Below, piece by piece: positions 18,626 to 28,185 of a stretch of 64,000 nt of DNA (position 1 is its first letter; each line of letters begins with the position of its first letter). The stretch spans positions 14,389 to 78,388 of the forward strand of contig NZ_AGFG01000054.1 in assembly GCF_000226255.1 (NCBI RefSeq). The letters run 5' to 3'. Source of the DNA: Desulfovibrio sp. A2. GTDB taxonomy: Bacteria > Desulfobacterota > Desulfovibrionia > Desulfovibrionales > Desulfovibrionaceae. A program made the position numbers and the translations under genes. A model generated the notes under the pieces. It did no database searches. It worked only from the letters and a program-made list of their open reading frames with translations, and was not told where the DNA came from.

Positions 18626-20242
18626 ATGGCTCCCGCTCTCGCAGACGCCGTCCAGAAGGCCAAGGGATTCTGGTCGCGCATTTCCACCTCGCAGCGCATC
18701 TTCATCGCCGGGCTGTCCGTGGCCGTGGTGGGCGTGTTTTTCGGCTTGGTGTTCTGGATCAACCAGCCCGACTACCGCGTGCTGTACTCCAACCTGCCGC
18801 CCGAGGACGCCAGCCGCGTGGTCAAGCTGCTGCAGGCCGACAAGGTGGCCTACAAGCTGGAGAACAACGGCGCGTCCGTGCTGGTTCCCGCCGACAAGGT
18901 GTACGACCTGCGGCTGAAGGTGGCTGGTGAAGGCGGCCTGGTGGGCCAGGGCATCGGCTTCGAGATTTTCGACCAGGTCAAGGTCGGTCAGACCGACTTC
19001 GTGCAGAAGATCAACTACCAGCGCGCCCTGCAGGGCGAACTTTCGCGCACCATCTCCGAATTTCCCGGCATCGAGAGCGCGCGGGTGCATCTGGTCATTC
19101 CGCACCGCAGCCTGTTCATCGAGGAACAGCAGAAGCCGTCCGTCTCTGTGGTGCTGAAGCTGCGCGACAACAAGAAGCTGGAGCCCAAGGACGTCCAGGC
19201 CATCGTCAACCTGGTGGTCATGGCCGTGGAAGGGCTGGACAAGAACAAGGTCTCGGTCACCGACACCAGCGGCAAGATCCTGTATGCCCCCAACGAGGAC
19301 GGCAGCGTCGACGGCATGACCTCGACCCAGCTCGAGCACAAGCTGCGCATGCAGCAGAACCTGGAGCGCCGCATCGAGGAGTTGCTCTACCCCGTCATCG
19401 GCGCGGGCAAGGTCATCGCCAAGGTCAACGCCGACCTCGACTTCAGCCAGCGCACCATCCGCAAGGAACTCTACGACCCCGAAAAGACCGTGGTGCGCAG
19501 CGAAAGCCGCAGCGAGGAATCGCAGCGCGGCCGCTCGAACCTCGAGGCGGGCTCGCCCGACGCCAACTTCCGGGGCGATTCGCCCACGGGCGGCGCGTCC
19601 ACGCAGGAGGGCAACCGCGAAACCCGCACCACCAACTTCGAGATCAACAAGGAAGAGCAGAACATCGTGGCCCAGGTGGGCGACATCTCCCGCCTGACCG
19701 TTGCGGTGATCGTGGACGGCACGTATGAGAAGGGTGCCGACGGCCAGTGGAGCTTCGTGCCCCGCAAGGCCGAGGACATCGAGCGCATCCGCCAGCTGGT
19801 TTCCAACGCCGTGGGCTTCGACCGCGCGCGTGGCGACACCATAGAGGTCAGCAACATTTCGTTCGGCGGCCCCGACGCGCCGCAGGAATCGAGCCTTGCC
19901 CAACTGGTCATGGATTACGCCCTGCGCCTTGGCAAGCCGCTGCTCAACGCGCTGCTGGTCTTCCTGTTCCTGCTGCTGGTGGTGCGGCCGGTGGTGCTGG
20001 CCATGATCCGCCCGCGCGTGGAAGGCGAGATGATCGAGGGCCTGGAAGGCCTGCCCGCCGGCGAAGAGCGGCTTGCGCTCATCGAGGGCGACGAGGAGAT
20101 GGACGCGCTGGACGCGCTGAAGAAGATCGAGGACATCAAGGCTCACGCCCTGCAGATGGCCGAACAGAACATGGACCAGGCCGTGAGCATCATCAGGAGT
20201 TGGCTGAAGCATGCCGAAGGATCCAAGGTCGGAGCAGCTTAA
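18626..20242 (+). CDS. fliF: Flagellar MS-ring protein FliF
   Basis: A 538-aa inner-membrane protein that polymerises into the MS ring. A transmembrane segment at about residues 25-48 is followed by the ring-building motifs: NQPDYRVLYSNLPPEDASRV, then GFEIFDQVKVGQTDFVQKIN and YQRALQGELSRTI. A low-complexity loop (about 290-335) precedes the third ring-building domain. A second transmembrane segment lies at about 437-457. The C-terminal tail that binds FliG ends SIIRSWLKHAEGSKVGAA and overlaps the fliG start by 32 nt. Confidence 0.96.
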   Translation: MAPALADAVQKAKGFWSRISTSQRIFIAGLSVAVVGVFFGLVFWINQPDYRVLYSNLPPEDASRVVKLLQADKVAYKLENNGASVLVPADKVYDLRLKVAGEGGLVGQGIGFEIFDQVKVGQTDFVQKINYQRALQGELSRTISEFPGIESARVHLVIPHRSLFIEEQQKPSVSVVLKLRDNKKLEPKDVQAIVNLVVMAVEGLDKNKVSVTDTSGKILYAPNEDGSVDGMTSTQLEHKLRMQQNLERRIEELLYPVIGAGKVIAKVNADLDFSQRTIRKELYDPEKTVVRSESRSEESQRGRSNLEAGSPDANFRGDSPTGGASTQEGNRETRTTNFEINKEEQNIVAQVGDISRLTVAVIVDGTYEKGADGQWSFVPRKAEDIERIRQLVSNAVGFDRARGDTIEVSNISFGGPDAPQESSLAQLVMDYALRLGKPLLNALLVFLFLLLVVRPVVLAMIRPRVEGEMIEGLEGLPAGEERLALIEGDEEMDALDALKKIEDIKAHALQMAEQNMDQAVSIIRSWLKHAEGSKVGAA

Positions 20243-21227
20243 GGGCCCCCAGAAGACGGCGATCCTGCTTCTCGCGCTGGGTGACAAGTTCACCTCGGAA
20301 GTCTTCAAGCGCATGGAACGGCAGGAGATCGCCGCCGTCTCCAAGGCCATCGTGGAACTGGACACCGTGCCCAAGGAGCTGGTGGAGGAAGTCCTGCGCG
20401 AATTCCACACCGCCCTGGTCACCGGCCAGGACATGATCGCCGGCGGCGCGGAAGCCGTGAAGCGCATGCTCATGAAGAACCTGGACAGCGAGACCGCCAA
20501 GTACATCATGGACTCGCTGAACCTCGACTCCGGCCCCGCGCCCTTCCGCGAACTGGGCAACGTCAGCCCGCGCCTGCTGGCCCAGATCCTGCGCAACGAA
20601 CACCCGCAGACGCTGGCGCTCATCCTGGGGCACATGCACCCGGACAACGCGGCGGAGCTTTTGACCAACCTGCCCGCGGGCGTGCGGCCCGAGGTGCTCA
20701 TGCGCCTCGCCCGGCTGGAAGCCGTGCCCGAGGACATGCTGATGGAAGTGGACAAGGTGCTGCAAAGCCAGCTCATCGCCATGGGCGGCAAGGAAGGCAA
20801 GAAGGTGGGCGGCGTGCCCGCCGTGGCCGAGATCCTCAACGCCGTGGACCGCGCCACCGAAGAGGAAGTGCTGGCCGAAATCGAGGAAGAATCCTCGCAG
20901 ATGGCCGAAGACATCCGCAACCTCATGTTCGTGTTCGAGGACGTGAAGGGGCTGGACGACCGGGGCATTCGCGAACTGCTCAAGGAAATATCCAACGAGG
21001 ACCTCACCATGGCCCTGCGCGGGGCATCCGACGACCTGAAGGAGAAGTTCTTCAAGAACATGTCGGAACGCGCGGCCACCATGATCCGCGAAGACCTCGA
21101 GATCATGGGCCCCACGCGCCTGTCCGACGTGGAAGGCGCGCAGCAGAACATCGTCAAGACGGTGCGCAGGCTGGAAACCGAAGGCCGCATCATGGTGGGC
21201 CGCGGAGGCGGCGATGTCTTCGTCTGA
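20211..21227 (+). CDS. fliG: Flagellar motor switch protein FliG
   Basis: A 338-aa rotor protein that transmits torque from the stator and sits on FliF. It shows KTAILLLALGDKFTSEVFKR, the middle-domain EHPQTLALILGHM motif and the C-terminal charged torque helix region DVKGLDDRGIRELLKEI. It starts inside the 3' end of fliF (ATG 20211) and overlaps fliH by 14 nt, so expression of the three is coupled. Confidence 0.96.
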   Translation: MPKDPRSEQLKGPQKTAILLLALGDKFTSEVFKRMERQEIAAVSKAIVELDTVPKELVEEVLREFHTALVTGQDMIAGGAEAVKRMLMKNLDSETAKYIMDSLNLDSGPAPFRELGNVSPRLLAQILRNEHPQTLALILGHMHPDNAAELLTNLPAGVRPEVLMRLARLEAVPEDMLMEVDKVLQSQLIAMGGKEGKKVGGVPAVAEILNAVDRATEEEVLAEIEEESSQMAEDIRNLMFVFEDVKGLDDRGIRELLKEISNEDLTMALRGASDDLKEKFFKNMSERAATMIREDLEIMGPTRLSDVEGAQQNIVKTVRRLETEGRIMVGRGGGDVFV

Positions 21228-21945
21228 TGCCGAAAAGCCCGACCGCTGGGGCACCATCTTCATGGGGCCCGGCCCCCTTGGCGAAACCACGCTGACCGGC
21301 ATGGAGGGCGCTTCCGCGCGCCCGCTGTGGGACGAGCACACCGAAGAGGAATACATGGAGCGCGTGCGCGCCAAGGCAGAGGCCAAGGCGCGCGAGATGC
21401 TGACCCAGGCCCGCATGGAGGCCGAGGTCATGCGCGCCGCGGCCCATGACGAGGGCTACAACGCGGGCATGGCCCAGGCCCACCGCGAGTTGGAGGAATT
21501 CCGCGCGGCCATGGGCGAGTCGGTGTCCGCCGTGCTTTCGGCCATCCAGGGCCAGTGCTCGTCCATCTTCGCCGGGTGGCGGGCCGACCTGGTGGGGCTG
21601 TTGCGCGCGGCGGTGGAGCGCGGCGTGGGCCTGGTGGTGGACGCAGAGCGCGCCGCCGTGCTGGAGACGCTGTTCGTGAAATCGGTGCAGGCGCTGGAAC
21701 AGCGCCGTACCCTCACCGTGCGAGTGAACCCCGAGGACGAGCCCGCCGTGTCCGACATCATCGCCGCCACCAAGGAACGCTTTCCGGGCCTGGAGGCCTG
21801 GACCGTACGCGGCGACGCCGCCATCGGCCCCGGCGGCATGGTGGTGGAAAGCCGCGACGGCATGGTGGACAACACCATCGAGACCCGCCGCCGGATCGTC
21901 GAAGAAGTGCTGGCCGGGCTGACCCTGCCCGAGGACCGCCCGTGA
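21214..21945 (+). CDS. fliH: Flagellar export ATPase regulator FliH
   Basis: A 243-aa cytosolic protein that binds and restrains FliI and links it to the C-ring. It has an N-terminal variable region, a coiled-coil segment with Ala/Glu-rich heptads (EEEYMERVRAKAEAKAREML), and a C-terminal domain similar to the V-ATPase E subunit (GDAAIGPGGMVVESRDGMVD). It overlaps fliG upstream and fliI downstream (GTGA). Confidence 0.93.
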   Translation: MSSSDAEKPDRWGTIFMGPGPLGETTLTGMEGASARPLWDEHTEEEYMERVRAKAEAKAREMLTQARMEAEVMRAAAHDEGYNAGMAQAHRELEEFRAAMGESVSAVLSAIQGQCSSIFAGWRADLVGLLRAAVERGVGLVVDAERAAVLETLFVKSVQALEQRRTLTVRVNPEDEPAVSDIIAATKERFPGLEAWTVRGDAAIGPGGMVVESRDGMVDNTIETRRRIVEEVLAGLTLPEDRP

Positions 21946-23324
21946 GCCCGGCCGAAAGCGCCATGTCCGGGCTGGACCCGGCCGCCTGCCTGCGCCTGCT
22001 GGGCGAGGTGCAGGCCATGCAGACCTACGGCAAGGTCACCAAGGTGGTGGGCCTGGTTGCCGAAGGCTGCGGCATAAAGGCCCCGCTGGGCGCGGTGTGC
22101 CACATGCTGCCCGAGGGCTGCGAATCCGGCGTGGGCGGCGCGCCCGAACAGGCGGACCCCGCCTCGTGCGGGGGCATCGCCGCCGAGGTGGTGGGCTTTC
22201 GCGACGGCAACCTGCTGTTCATGCCCTATGGCGACCTGCGCGGCATTCGCCCCGGCAGCCTCATCCGCAACACCAGCCTGCCCCCCGTGTTTCCCGTGGG
22301 CGACGCGCTGCTCGGTCGCGCCTTCGACGCCTTCGGCGCGCCGCTGGACGGCGGCGCACCCGTGCCCACCGTCGACTTCGCCCCCCTGTACGCCTCGCCG
22401 CCCAACCCGCTGGCCCGGCCGCGCATTTCCGACCCGCTGGACGTGGGCGTGCGGGTCATCAACAGCCTGCTCACCCTGGGCAAGGGGCAGCGCGTGGGCA
22501 TCATGGCCGGTTCGGGCGTCGGCAAGTCGACGCTCATGGGCATGATGGCCCGCTACACCGTGGCCGACGTGAACGTCATCGGCCTCATCGGCGAACGCGG
22601 CCGCGAGGTGGTGGAGTTCATGGAAAAGGACCTGGGGCCGGAGGGGCTGGCCCGCTCGGTGGTCATCGTGGCCACGTCCGACCAGTCGCCGCTGGTGCGC
22701 ATGCGCGCCGCCTATGCCGCCACCGCCGTGGCCGAACATTTTCGCGACCAGGGCAAGGACGTGCTGCTGATGATGGACTCGGTGACGCGCTTCGCCATGG
22801 CCGCGCGCGAGGTGGGCCTTGCCGTCGGGGAACCGCCCACGACCAAGGGCTACACACCCACCGTGTTCGCCCAACTGCCCAAGCTGCTGGAGCGTGCGGG
22901 CCGCAGCGAGAAGGGCACCATCACCGGCGTCTACACCGTGCTGGTGGATGGCGACGACTTCAACGAACCCATCGCCGACGCGGTGCGCTCCATCCTGGAC
23001 GGGCACATCGTGCTCACCCGCGACCTCGCCGACCTTGGCCATTTTCCCGCCATCGACGTGCTGCGTTCCATCAGCCGCCTGCGCAGCGACATCTGCGCCA
23101 AGAACGTGGTGGACGCGGGCCGCGTGATCACCCGGCACATGGCCACCTTCCGCAAGGCGGAGGACATGATCAACATCGGTGCCTACGCGCCGGGCAGCAA
23201 CCCGGACATCGACAAGGCCATTGCCATGAACGGCCCCATCAACGCCTTTCTGCGCCAGGACGTGACCGACGCCGCGCCGCTGGCCGATTCGTTCGCGCAG
23301 ATGCAGGGCTTGGCCGCCGGGTAG
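21942..23324 (+). CDS. fliI: Flagellum-specific ATP synthase FliI
   Basis: A 460-aa hexameric ATPase of the flagellar type III export apparatus. Walker A GSGVGKST lies at about residues 190-197 and is followed by GLIGERGREVVEF. DVLLMMDSVTRFAMA provides Walker B and PPTTKGYTPTVF is family-specific. I chose the GTG at 21942, which forms a GTGA overlap with the fliH stop and has GAGG upstream. An ATG at 21963 is the alternative. It is the last gene of the operon, followed by a strong terminator. Confidence 0.95.
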   Translation: MSPAESAMSGLDPAACLRLLGEVQAMQTYGKVTKVVGLVAEGCGIKAPLGAVCHMLPEGCESGVGGAPEQADPASCGGIAAEVVGFRDGNLLFMPYGDLRGIRPGSLIRNTSLPPVFPVGDALLGRAFDAFGAPLDGGAPVPTVDFAPLYASPPNPLARPRISDPLDVGVRVINSLLTLGKGQRVGIMAGSGVGKSTLMGMMARYTVADVNVIGLIGERGREVVEFMEKDLGPEGLARSVVIVATSDQSPLVRMRAAYAATAVAEHFRDQGKDVLLMMDSVTRFAMAAREVGLAVGEPPTTKGYTPTVFAQLPKLLERAGRSEKGTITGVYTVLVDGDDFNEPIADAVRSILDGHIVLTRDLADLGHFPAIDVLRSISRLRSDICAKNVVDAGRVITRHMATFRKAEDMINIGAYAPGSNPDIDKAIAMNGPINAFLRQDVTDAAPLADSFAQMQGLAAG

Positions 23325-23359
23325 CCCAGGCCGCAAGGGTGTCGACAGTTTTTCGAAAC

Positions 23360-23393
23360 GAAGCGGGCGGGGCAGCAATGCCCCGCCCGCTTC
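23360..23393 (+). terminator. Terminator of the flagellar operon
   Basis: A perfect 15-bp stem (23360-23374 with 23379-23393) closed by a GCAA tetraloop, 36 bp after fliI. There is no T tract on the plus strand. Confidence 0.75.
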
Positions 23394-23442
23394 GCATGAT
23401 GGCGATGTGCGTTTCTGGATGCCTCCGGCGGCCAAGGACGGC

Positions 23443-23482
23443 AGCCGTTTGCGAGGCTTCGAGCATTACGGATGGCGATCGC
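23443..23482. repeat. Dispersed intergenic repeat, copy A
   Basis: This copy matches 36902-36942 over about 40 nt with three differences. The shared core is CTTCGAGCATTACGGATGG. It lies between the convergent fliI and PAP2 genes. Confidence 0.85.
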
Positions 23483-23547
23483 AGCGCGGCTGTCGCCCCC
23501 TTGGAACCCCGCTTCAAAGTGGCAGCCTTGCAGCGCGAAAATCTTTG

Positions 23548-24267
23548 TCAGGCCGAGCGGTTGTGTTGCCCCGTGGCCTTCCGCCACGCCCACACCGCCG
23601 CGCATCCGGCAAGCAGACCCACCAGCCAGCCGCCCAGCACGTCGGAAGGGTAGTGCTTGCCAAGGTACAGGCGGGAATAGCCCACCACCAGCGGCAGCAG
23701 GAAGACCAGCCATAGCGCGGGTGAGCGGCGGGGAGCGGCGCATGCCGTGGAACCGGCGGCCGGTGCGGCCGGTACGGCCGGTTGGGCCAGGGCTTCCCGC
23801 CTTCGGGCCGCGCCAAGGCCCGGCAGCATGGCGTACAGCGCCACGGCCACGGCCATGGTGTTGGCCGCGTGGGACGAGACGAAGGAATCCCCCGTCGATT
23901 TGCTTTGCGCGAAATCGACGGGGTTCTGTTTCCATGCGCCGTCGTCGCGGTGATGCACCAGCGGCAGGGCGTTCAGCGGGCGCACCCGGCCCGTGGATTT
24001 CTTGAACACGTTGCCCGCGCCGTCGGCCAGCCCGGCGGCCACGCCCACCACCAGCAGCAGGGACAACAGCGGCCGCAGCCCGGTCATGCCCGCGCGGGTA
24101 AGGTACAGCGCAGCGCAGGCGGCAATGGCCACCCACAGGAGCAGGGTGCTGGAAACCAGCGGCATCAGCAGGTCTAGCGCGGCGTTGCGCCAGTCCACGT
24201 TGACGCGCAACAGCCATTCGATGTCCCACGCAAAGGGCGCGAAGGGGGTGTCGAAGATATGCAGCAT
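23548..24267 (-). CDS. PAP2-family membrane phosphatase
   Basis: A 239-aa integral-membrane phosphatase. The three catalytic motifs are KSTGRVRP (residues 90-97), SFVSSHAANTM (around His133) and SRLYLGKHYPSDVLGG (about 200-215). About five transmembrane helices surround them. Likely substrates are undecaprenyl pyrophosphate or other lipid phosphates at the outer face of the membrane. An Ala/Pro-rich loop (about 155-185) is a low-complexity insertion. It is downstream of the M23 peptidase gene on the same strand, so an envelope role is plausible. Confidence 0.9.
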   Translation of the reverse strand: MLHIFDTPFAPFAWDIEWLLRVNVDWRNAALDLLMPLVSSTLLLWVAIAACAALYLTRAGMTGLRPLLSLLLVVGVAAGLADGAGNVFKKSTGRVRPLNALPLVHHRDDGAWKQNPVDFAQSKSTGDSFVSSHAANTMAVAVALYAMLPGLGAARRREALAQPAVPAAPAAGSTACAAPRRSPALWLVFLLPLVVGYSRLYLGKHYPSDVLGGWLVGLLAGCAAVWAWRKATGQHNRSA

Positions 24268-24345
24268 GGGGTGGGTGCGGAAAGAGGGTGGGGAGAGCGG
24301 ATGGGCGGGATGCCGGGGGCTACAGGATAGAAGCCGGGCGCACGC

Positions 24346-25248
24346 CTAGTTGAGGATGTAGCGCATGGGATTCACGCACACCCCGTTCAGCCGCACCTCG
24401 TAGTGCAGGTGCGGGCCGGTGCTGCGCCCCGAATTGCCGATGTAGCCGATAAGGTCGCCCCGGTTCACGCTCTGGCCGTCCCTGATCACGAATCGCTGCA
24501 TGTGCGCGTAGCGGGTGGAAAGCCCCCCGCCGTGTTGCAGCACCACGCAGTTGCCGTAGGCGCCGTCCACGGCGGCGAAGGTGACGGTGCCGCGCGCGGG
24601 GGCATAGATGGGCGTGCCGGGGCGGTTGATGACGTCGATGCCCTTGTGGAATTCACCCTTGCCGGTGAACGGCGAGACGCGCATGCCGAAGGTGGAGGAT
24701 ATGTAGCCGTCGGCGGGCCAGATGGAAGGGGTTGCGGCCAGCACTTCGCGGTTGTCGCGCAGGGCGCGCACCAGTTCCTGCTGGCGCACTTCTTCCAGCC
24801 GCACGTCGGTGGAAAGCTGCTGCAAAAAGCTGTGCATCTTGCGGGCCAGCAATTCCTGGCGGTGCAGGGGCAGGTAGCTCTTGGAGAAGTCTTCCGAGCG
24901 CGAGCCGCCCATGGAGGCTGCTTCGCCGGGGTCCTTCTCCATGTTCATCATCAGGCGCAGCTTGGAGTCGAACTGCTGCACGCGGCCAAGGTCGGCCTGA
25001 AGGCTGCGCACCTTGCCCACCATGTTCAGCATCTGCCCGTTCTGTTCCTCCACCGTGCGCTCGGCCTCGGCCAGGCGGCGTTGCAGGTTCAGGTTCTCGG
25101 TGTAGAAGCCCCATAGCCACACGTTCAGCCCGGCCAGCGCCAGCCCCAGGCAGACCACGGCGAAACCGAACCACCCGCGCATGCGCAGGTTGCGGTGGGC
25201 GCCGTCGCGTTCCTTCAGGATGACGATGTGGTACTTGCCGAGCAGCAT
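24346..25248 (-). CDS. M23 (LytM-type) peptidase, membrane anchored
   Basis: A 300-aa envelope protein. A transmembrane anchor at about residues 25-47 is followed by a coiled coil (LQRRLAEAERTVEEQNGQML) and a C-terminal M23 domain. Zinc-ligand motifs are FHKGIDVI (H-x3-D) and GPHLHYEV (H-x-H), both intact, so it should cut peptidoglycan cross-links. The domain order matches MepM/NlpD-like or sporulation-type M23 proteins. It lies between ttcA-like and PAP2 genes on the minus strand. Confidence 0.92.
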   Translation of the reverse strand: MLLGKYHIVILKERDGAHRNLRMRGWFGFAVVCLGLALAGLNVWLWGFYTENLNLQRRLAEAERTVEEQNGQMLNMVGKVRSLQADLGRVQQFDSKLRLMMNMEKDPGEAASMGGSRSEDFSKSYLPLHRQELLARKMHSFLQQLSTDVRLEEVRQQELVRALRDNREVLAATPSIWPADGYISSTFGMRVSPFTGKGEFHKGIDVINRPGTPIYAPARGTVTFAAVDGAYGNCVVLQHGGGLSTRYAHMQRFVIRDGQSVNRGDLIGYIGNSGRSTGPHLHYEVRLNGVCVNPMRYILN

Positions 25249-25398
25249 GTGTCGCGTGTGGTCCTGCGGGTTGTGGCCGGTCAGGCCGGTCCTGTGGAAC
25301 CGGTGGGCCCGGTGCGGCCGGAGAGTGCGGTCGGTGCGGAAGATGGCGGCCGGGCCGCGCGTTGCGGCTGACCCTAGAGCCTATCGCGTTGTCTAGCG

Positions 25399-26145
25399 TT
25401 ATTGGTCCGAGGGTGTCAACCCGAGCTGCCAGCGTATTAACCCATTGAAAATATTTGCCTTTGCGAATTTGCTGCCCTTGCACAGTTCCTTCACTTCGGC
25501 GGTCACCTCGCTGCGGCGCGAATCGAAGGCCGACGGGCAGGGGTTGGACCACACGGGCAGGTTCCACTGCTTCACGGCGCGGGCGATGACCGATTTTTCC
25601 ACCAGCATCATGGGGCGGATGACCGTCAGCCTGCCGCCGAAGAAGGCTTCCTTCATGGACATGCCGTCCACCCGCCCGGTCTGGACCAGGTTCATGAAAA
25701 AGGTGGTCACCAGGTCGTCGGCGTTGTGCCCGAAGGCCAGGTGGGTCAGTCCGTACTGCTTGCACAGTTCGAACAGCCGGGTGCGGCGCAGCTTGGCGCA
25801 GTAGAAGCACGGCGAATTGCGCAGGTTGGCGGGCGAATGGGCCACCGGGCCGTGGTCGGTGACCTCGATGTGCGAGGCCACGCCGTTGGCGCGCAGCCAG
25901 GGCAGCAGCGGGGCGTGGTTCTGCGGGTCGAAGCCGGGGTTCACGTGCAGGGCCATGATCTCGAACTTGAAGGGCACGATGCGCTGGCGCAGCTTCAGCA
26001 CCTGCAACAGCACCCAGCTGTCCATGCCGCCGGAAACGGCCACGCCTATGCGCGCGCCGGGGTGGATCATGGCGGTCTGCTGCATCAGCTTGCCGGTGGC
26101 GGTGACACACTGCTTCTGGGCGTACGAAAGTTTTTCGCGGGGCAT
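25399..26145 (-). CDS. ttcA: TtcA-like tRNA 2-thiocytidine synthetase
   Basis: A 248-aa PP-loop ATPase expected to thiolate cytidine 32 of tRNA. The PP-loop SGGMDS is at residues 38-43. CFYC at 113-116 and a third Cys at 203 (SNPCPSAF) match the three-cysteine iron-sulfur site of TtcA. HNADDLVTTFFMN is the family motif. The ATG at 26145 has GGAGAA upstream; the longer open frame to 26358 is not supported. It is short but within range for the family. Confidence 0.88.
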   Translation of the reverse strand: MPREKLSYAQKQCVTATGKLMQQTAMIHPGARIGVAVSGGMDSWVLLQVLKLRQRIVPFKFEIMALHVNPGFDPQNHAPLLPWLRANGVASHIEVTDHGPVAHSPANLRNSPCFYCAKLRRTRLFELCKQYGLTHLAFGHNADDLVTTFFMNLVQTGRVDGMSMKEAFFGGRLTVIRPMMLVEKSVIARAVKQWNLPVWSNPCPSAFDSRRSEVTAEVKELCKGSKFAKANIFNGLIRWQLGLTPSDQ

Positions 26146-26528
26146 GGATTTCTCCGTCGGGCGGGATCGGGCCGGGGCCGGTCGGATCGGGTTCGGCGTG
26201 CATCCGCAGGGGCTGGCGGCCGGGTGACCAGGGCTGGAAGCGGACGGGCGGACCGCCGGGCCGCCCCCCGATACCCCGGCGGGCACGCGGAAGCAACCGC
26301 TGACAGGCGGAGGGCGCCACGCCCCGTGCAGGGGCAGCGCGCGTACATCAACAAACAATGTGCTTGATCTTGCCGGGCGGGGTCAGGTTGTTGCGGTTCC
26401 GGTGGCGTTCGGACGGCGCGGCCCCGGTGCGGGGCTGGTGCTGGCCAGGGGCGGGAAAGTCGCGGCGGCTGCCCGCCACGCTGGGAGACGCCTGACGCCC
26501 CCATGACGCCCCCCCCTTTGACGTCCCC

Positions 26529-26557
26529 TTGACGCCCCTTGACGGGACGGGTATGTT
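26529..26557 (+). promoter_or_regulatory. Promoter of rpoZ-dnaJ with phased TGACG repeats
   Basis: TTGACG (26529-26534), a 17-bp spacer and TATGTT (26552-26557). Upstream and across it, TGACG occurs at 26493, 26504, 26519, 26530 and 26540, spaced near one helical turn in most cases. Confidence 0.65.
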
Positions 26558-26722
26558 GCGCAGCTTGGCGTGGTGCGTCCGCGTGCCGCCAACGTGCCGG
26601 AAGTCGATCGCCGCCCCCGGAATCCGGGTGGGGGCTGGACAACCGGCCCTGCCGCATTACCTGAAAGAGGCGTTGCGCGCACCCGCGCCGCAGCGCCCAC
26701 CATCCTTCCGCAAGGAGCTCCC

Positions 26723-26950
26723 ATGGCCCGCATTACCGTTGAAGATTGCCAGGAACGCGTGGACAACCGCTTTCTGCTCGTGCAGATGGCCATCAAGCGC
26801 GTGCACCAGTACCGCGAAGGGTACGAGGCGCTGGTCGATTCCCGCAACAAGGAAGTCGTGACCGCCCTGCGCGAAATCGCCGCCGGCAAGGTGCTGCCCG
26901 ATGAAGAGGCGCGCTACGTGGAGACCGAGGACGACTTCCGGGCCGAATAG
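26723..26950 (+). CDS. rpoZ: RNA polymerase omega subunit
   Basis: A 75-aa subunit that helps fold and retain beta-prime in RNA polymerase. The conserved core [20 protein letters not shown] followed by [12 protein letters not shown] is unmistakable. The ATG at 26723 has AAGGAG upstream. It is 6 bp from dnaJ and shares the promoter at 26529-26557. Confidence 0.95.
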   Translation: MARITVEDCQERVDNRFLLVQMAIKRVHQYREGYEALVDSRNKEVVTALREIAAGKVLPDEEARYVETEDDFRAE

Positions 26951-26956
26951 CCAGCC

Positions 26957-28081
26957 ATGAGCCAGCGCGACTATTACGAAGTGCTCGGTGTCGCCCGGGA
27001 CGCGTCGGAGGACGAGATCAAGCGGCAGTACCGCAAGCTTGCGCTCCAGTACCACCCCGACCGCAACCCGGACAACCCCGAGGCCGAGCAGAAGTTCAAG
27101 GAAGCCGCCGAGGCCTACGACGTGTTGCGCGACGCCGACAAGCGCGCGCGGTACGACCGGTTTGGCCACGCGGGCCTCAACGGCAACGGCGGCGGCCACG
27201 GGTTCGACAACGCCGAGGACGTGTTCGCGCATTTCAGCGACATTTTCGGCGATCTCTTCGGCTTCGCCACCGGCTCCTCGCGCATGCGCGGCCCGCGTCC
27301 CCAGGCCGGGGCCGATCTGCGCTACAACCTGTCCATCACCTTCCGCCAGGCGGCCAAGGGCGACGAAGTCACCCTGCGCCTGCCCAAGAAGGTGGCCTGC
27401 GACGAATGCAACGGTTCCGGCGCGGCCCCCGGCACGCGGCCCGAGGCCTGTCGCCATTGCGGCGGCAGCGGGCAGATCCGCCAGAGCCAGGGCTTCTTCC
27501 AGATCGCCGTGCCCTGTCCCGTGTGCCGGGGCGAAGGCCAGGTCATCCCCACCCCCTGCCCCAAGTGCAAGGGGTCGGGCATCCTGCAGCAGGTGCGCGA
27601 GCTTGCCGTGCGCATTCCCGCCGGGGTGGACACCGGCAACCGCCTGCGCCTGCGCGGCGAGGGCGAGCCGGGTCTGCATGGCGGCCCCCCCGGCGACCTG
27701 TACGTGGTCGTCAGCGTGGAGCAGGACAAGACCTTCCGCCGCCAGGGCCAGGACCTCGTGATCACCCACGAGATCAGCTTCGTGCAGGCCGCCCTTGGCG
27801 ATCGCATCGAGGTGCCCACCTTGGACGACCCGGTGACCCTGGACATTCCCAAGGGCACCCAGAGCGGCGAGGTGTTCCGCCTGTCCGATCAGGGCCTGCC
27901 CTACCTTGGCCACCACCAGAAGGGCGACCTGTTGGTGGAGGTTCGCGTGCTGACGCCCGTCAGCCTGACCAAGAAGCAGGAAGAACTGCTGCGCGAATTC
28001 GCCAAGCTGGAGGAAGGCAAGCCCTTCGAGAAGGTCAAGAAGGTGGCGCGCAAGATCGGCAAGGCCATGGGCATGGAATAG
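26957..28081 (+). CDS. dnaJ: Chaperone DnaJ
   Basis: A 374-aa DnaK co-chaperone. The J domain (residues 1-70) has HPD at 33-35. A Gly/Phe-rich segment (about 74-110) follows, then a zinc domain with four CxxCxGxG units ([32 protein letters not shown]) and the C-terminal substrate-binding domain. All domains are intact, so this is a full type I DnaJ. It is co-transcribed with rpoZ. dnaK and grpE are not in the window. Confidence 0.95.
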   Translation: MSQRDYYEVLGVARDASEDEIKRQYRKLALQYHPDRNPDNPEAEQKFKEAAEAYDVLRDADKRARYDRFGHAGLNGNGGGHGFDNAEDVFAHFSDIFGDLFGFATGSSRMRGPRPQAGADLRYNLSITFRQAAKGDEVTLRLPKKVACDECNGSGAAPGTRPEACRHCGGSGQIRQSQGFFQIAVPCPVCRGEGQVIPTPCPKCKGSGILQQVRELAVRIPAGVDTGNRLRLRGEGEPGLHGGPPGDLYVVVSVEQDKTFRRQGQDLVITHEISFVQAALGDRIEVPTLDDPVTLDIPKGTQSGEVFRLSDQGLPYLGHHQKGDLLVEVRVLTPVSLTKKQEELLREFAKLEEGKPFEKVKKVARKIGKAMGME

Positions 28082-28144
28082 GGCGCAGGCGACGGGGAGA
28101 TACCCCCCGGCCGGACCTTGTTCATTCTGCCGATCCGCATGTTT

Positions 28145-28185
28145 CATCCGCCCCCGGCGCAGTTGCGCCGGGGGCGGATGTTTTT
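28145..28185 (+). terminator. Terminator after dnaJ
   Basis: A 17-bp GC-rich stem (28145-28161 with 28164-28180) followed by TTTTT. A classic rho-independent terminator. Confidence 0.9.

Noticed and set aside
18386..21193. A 935-codon minus-strand frame opposite fliF-fliG
   Set aside because: It is an antisense shadow with Ser/Arg-rich then Val/His-rich composition and no ribosome site or motif.
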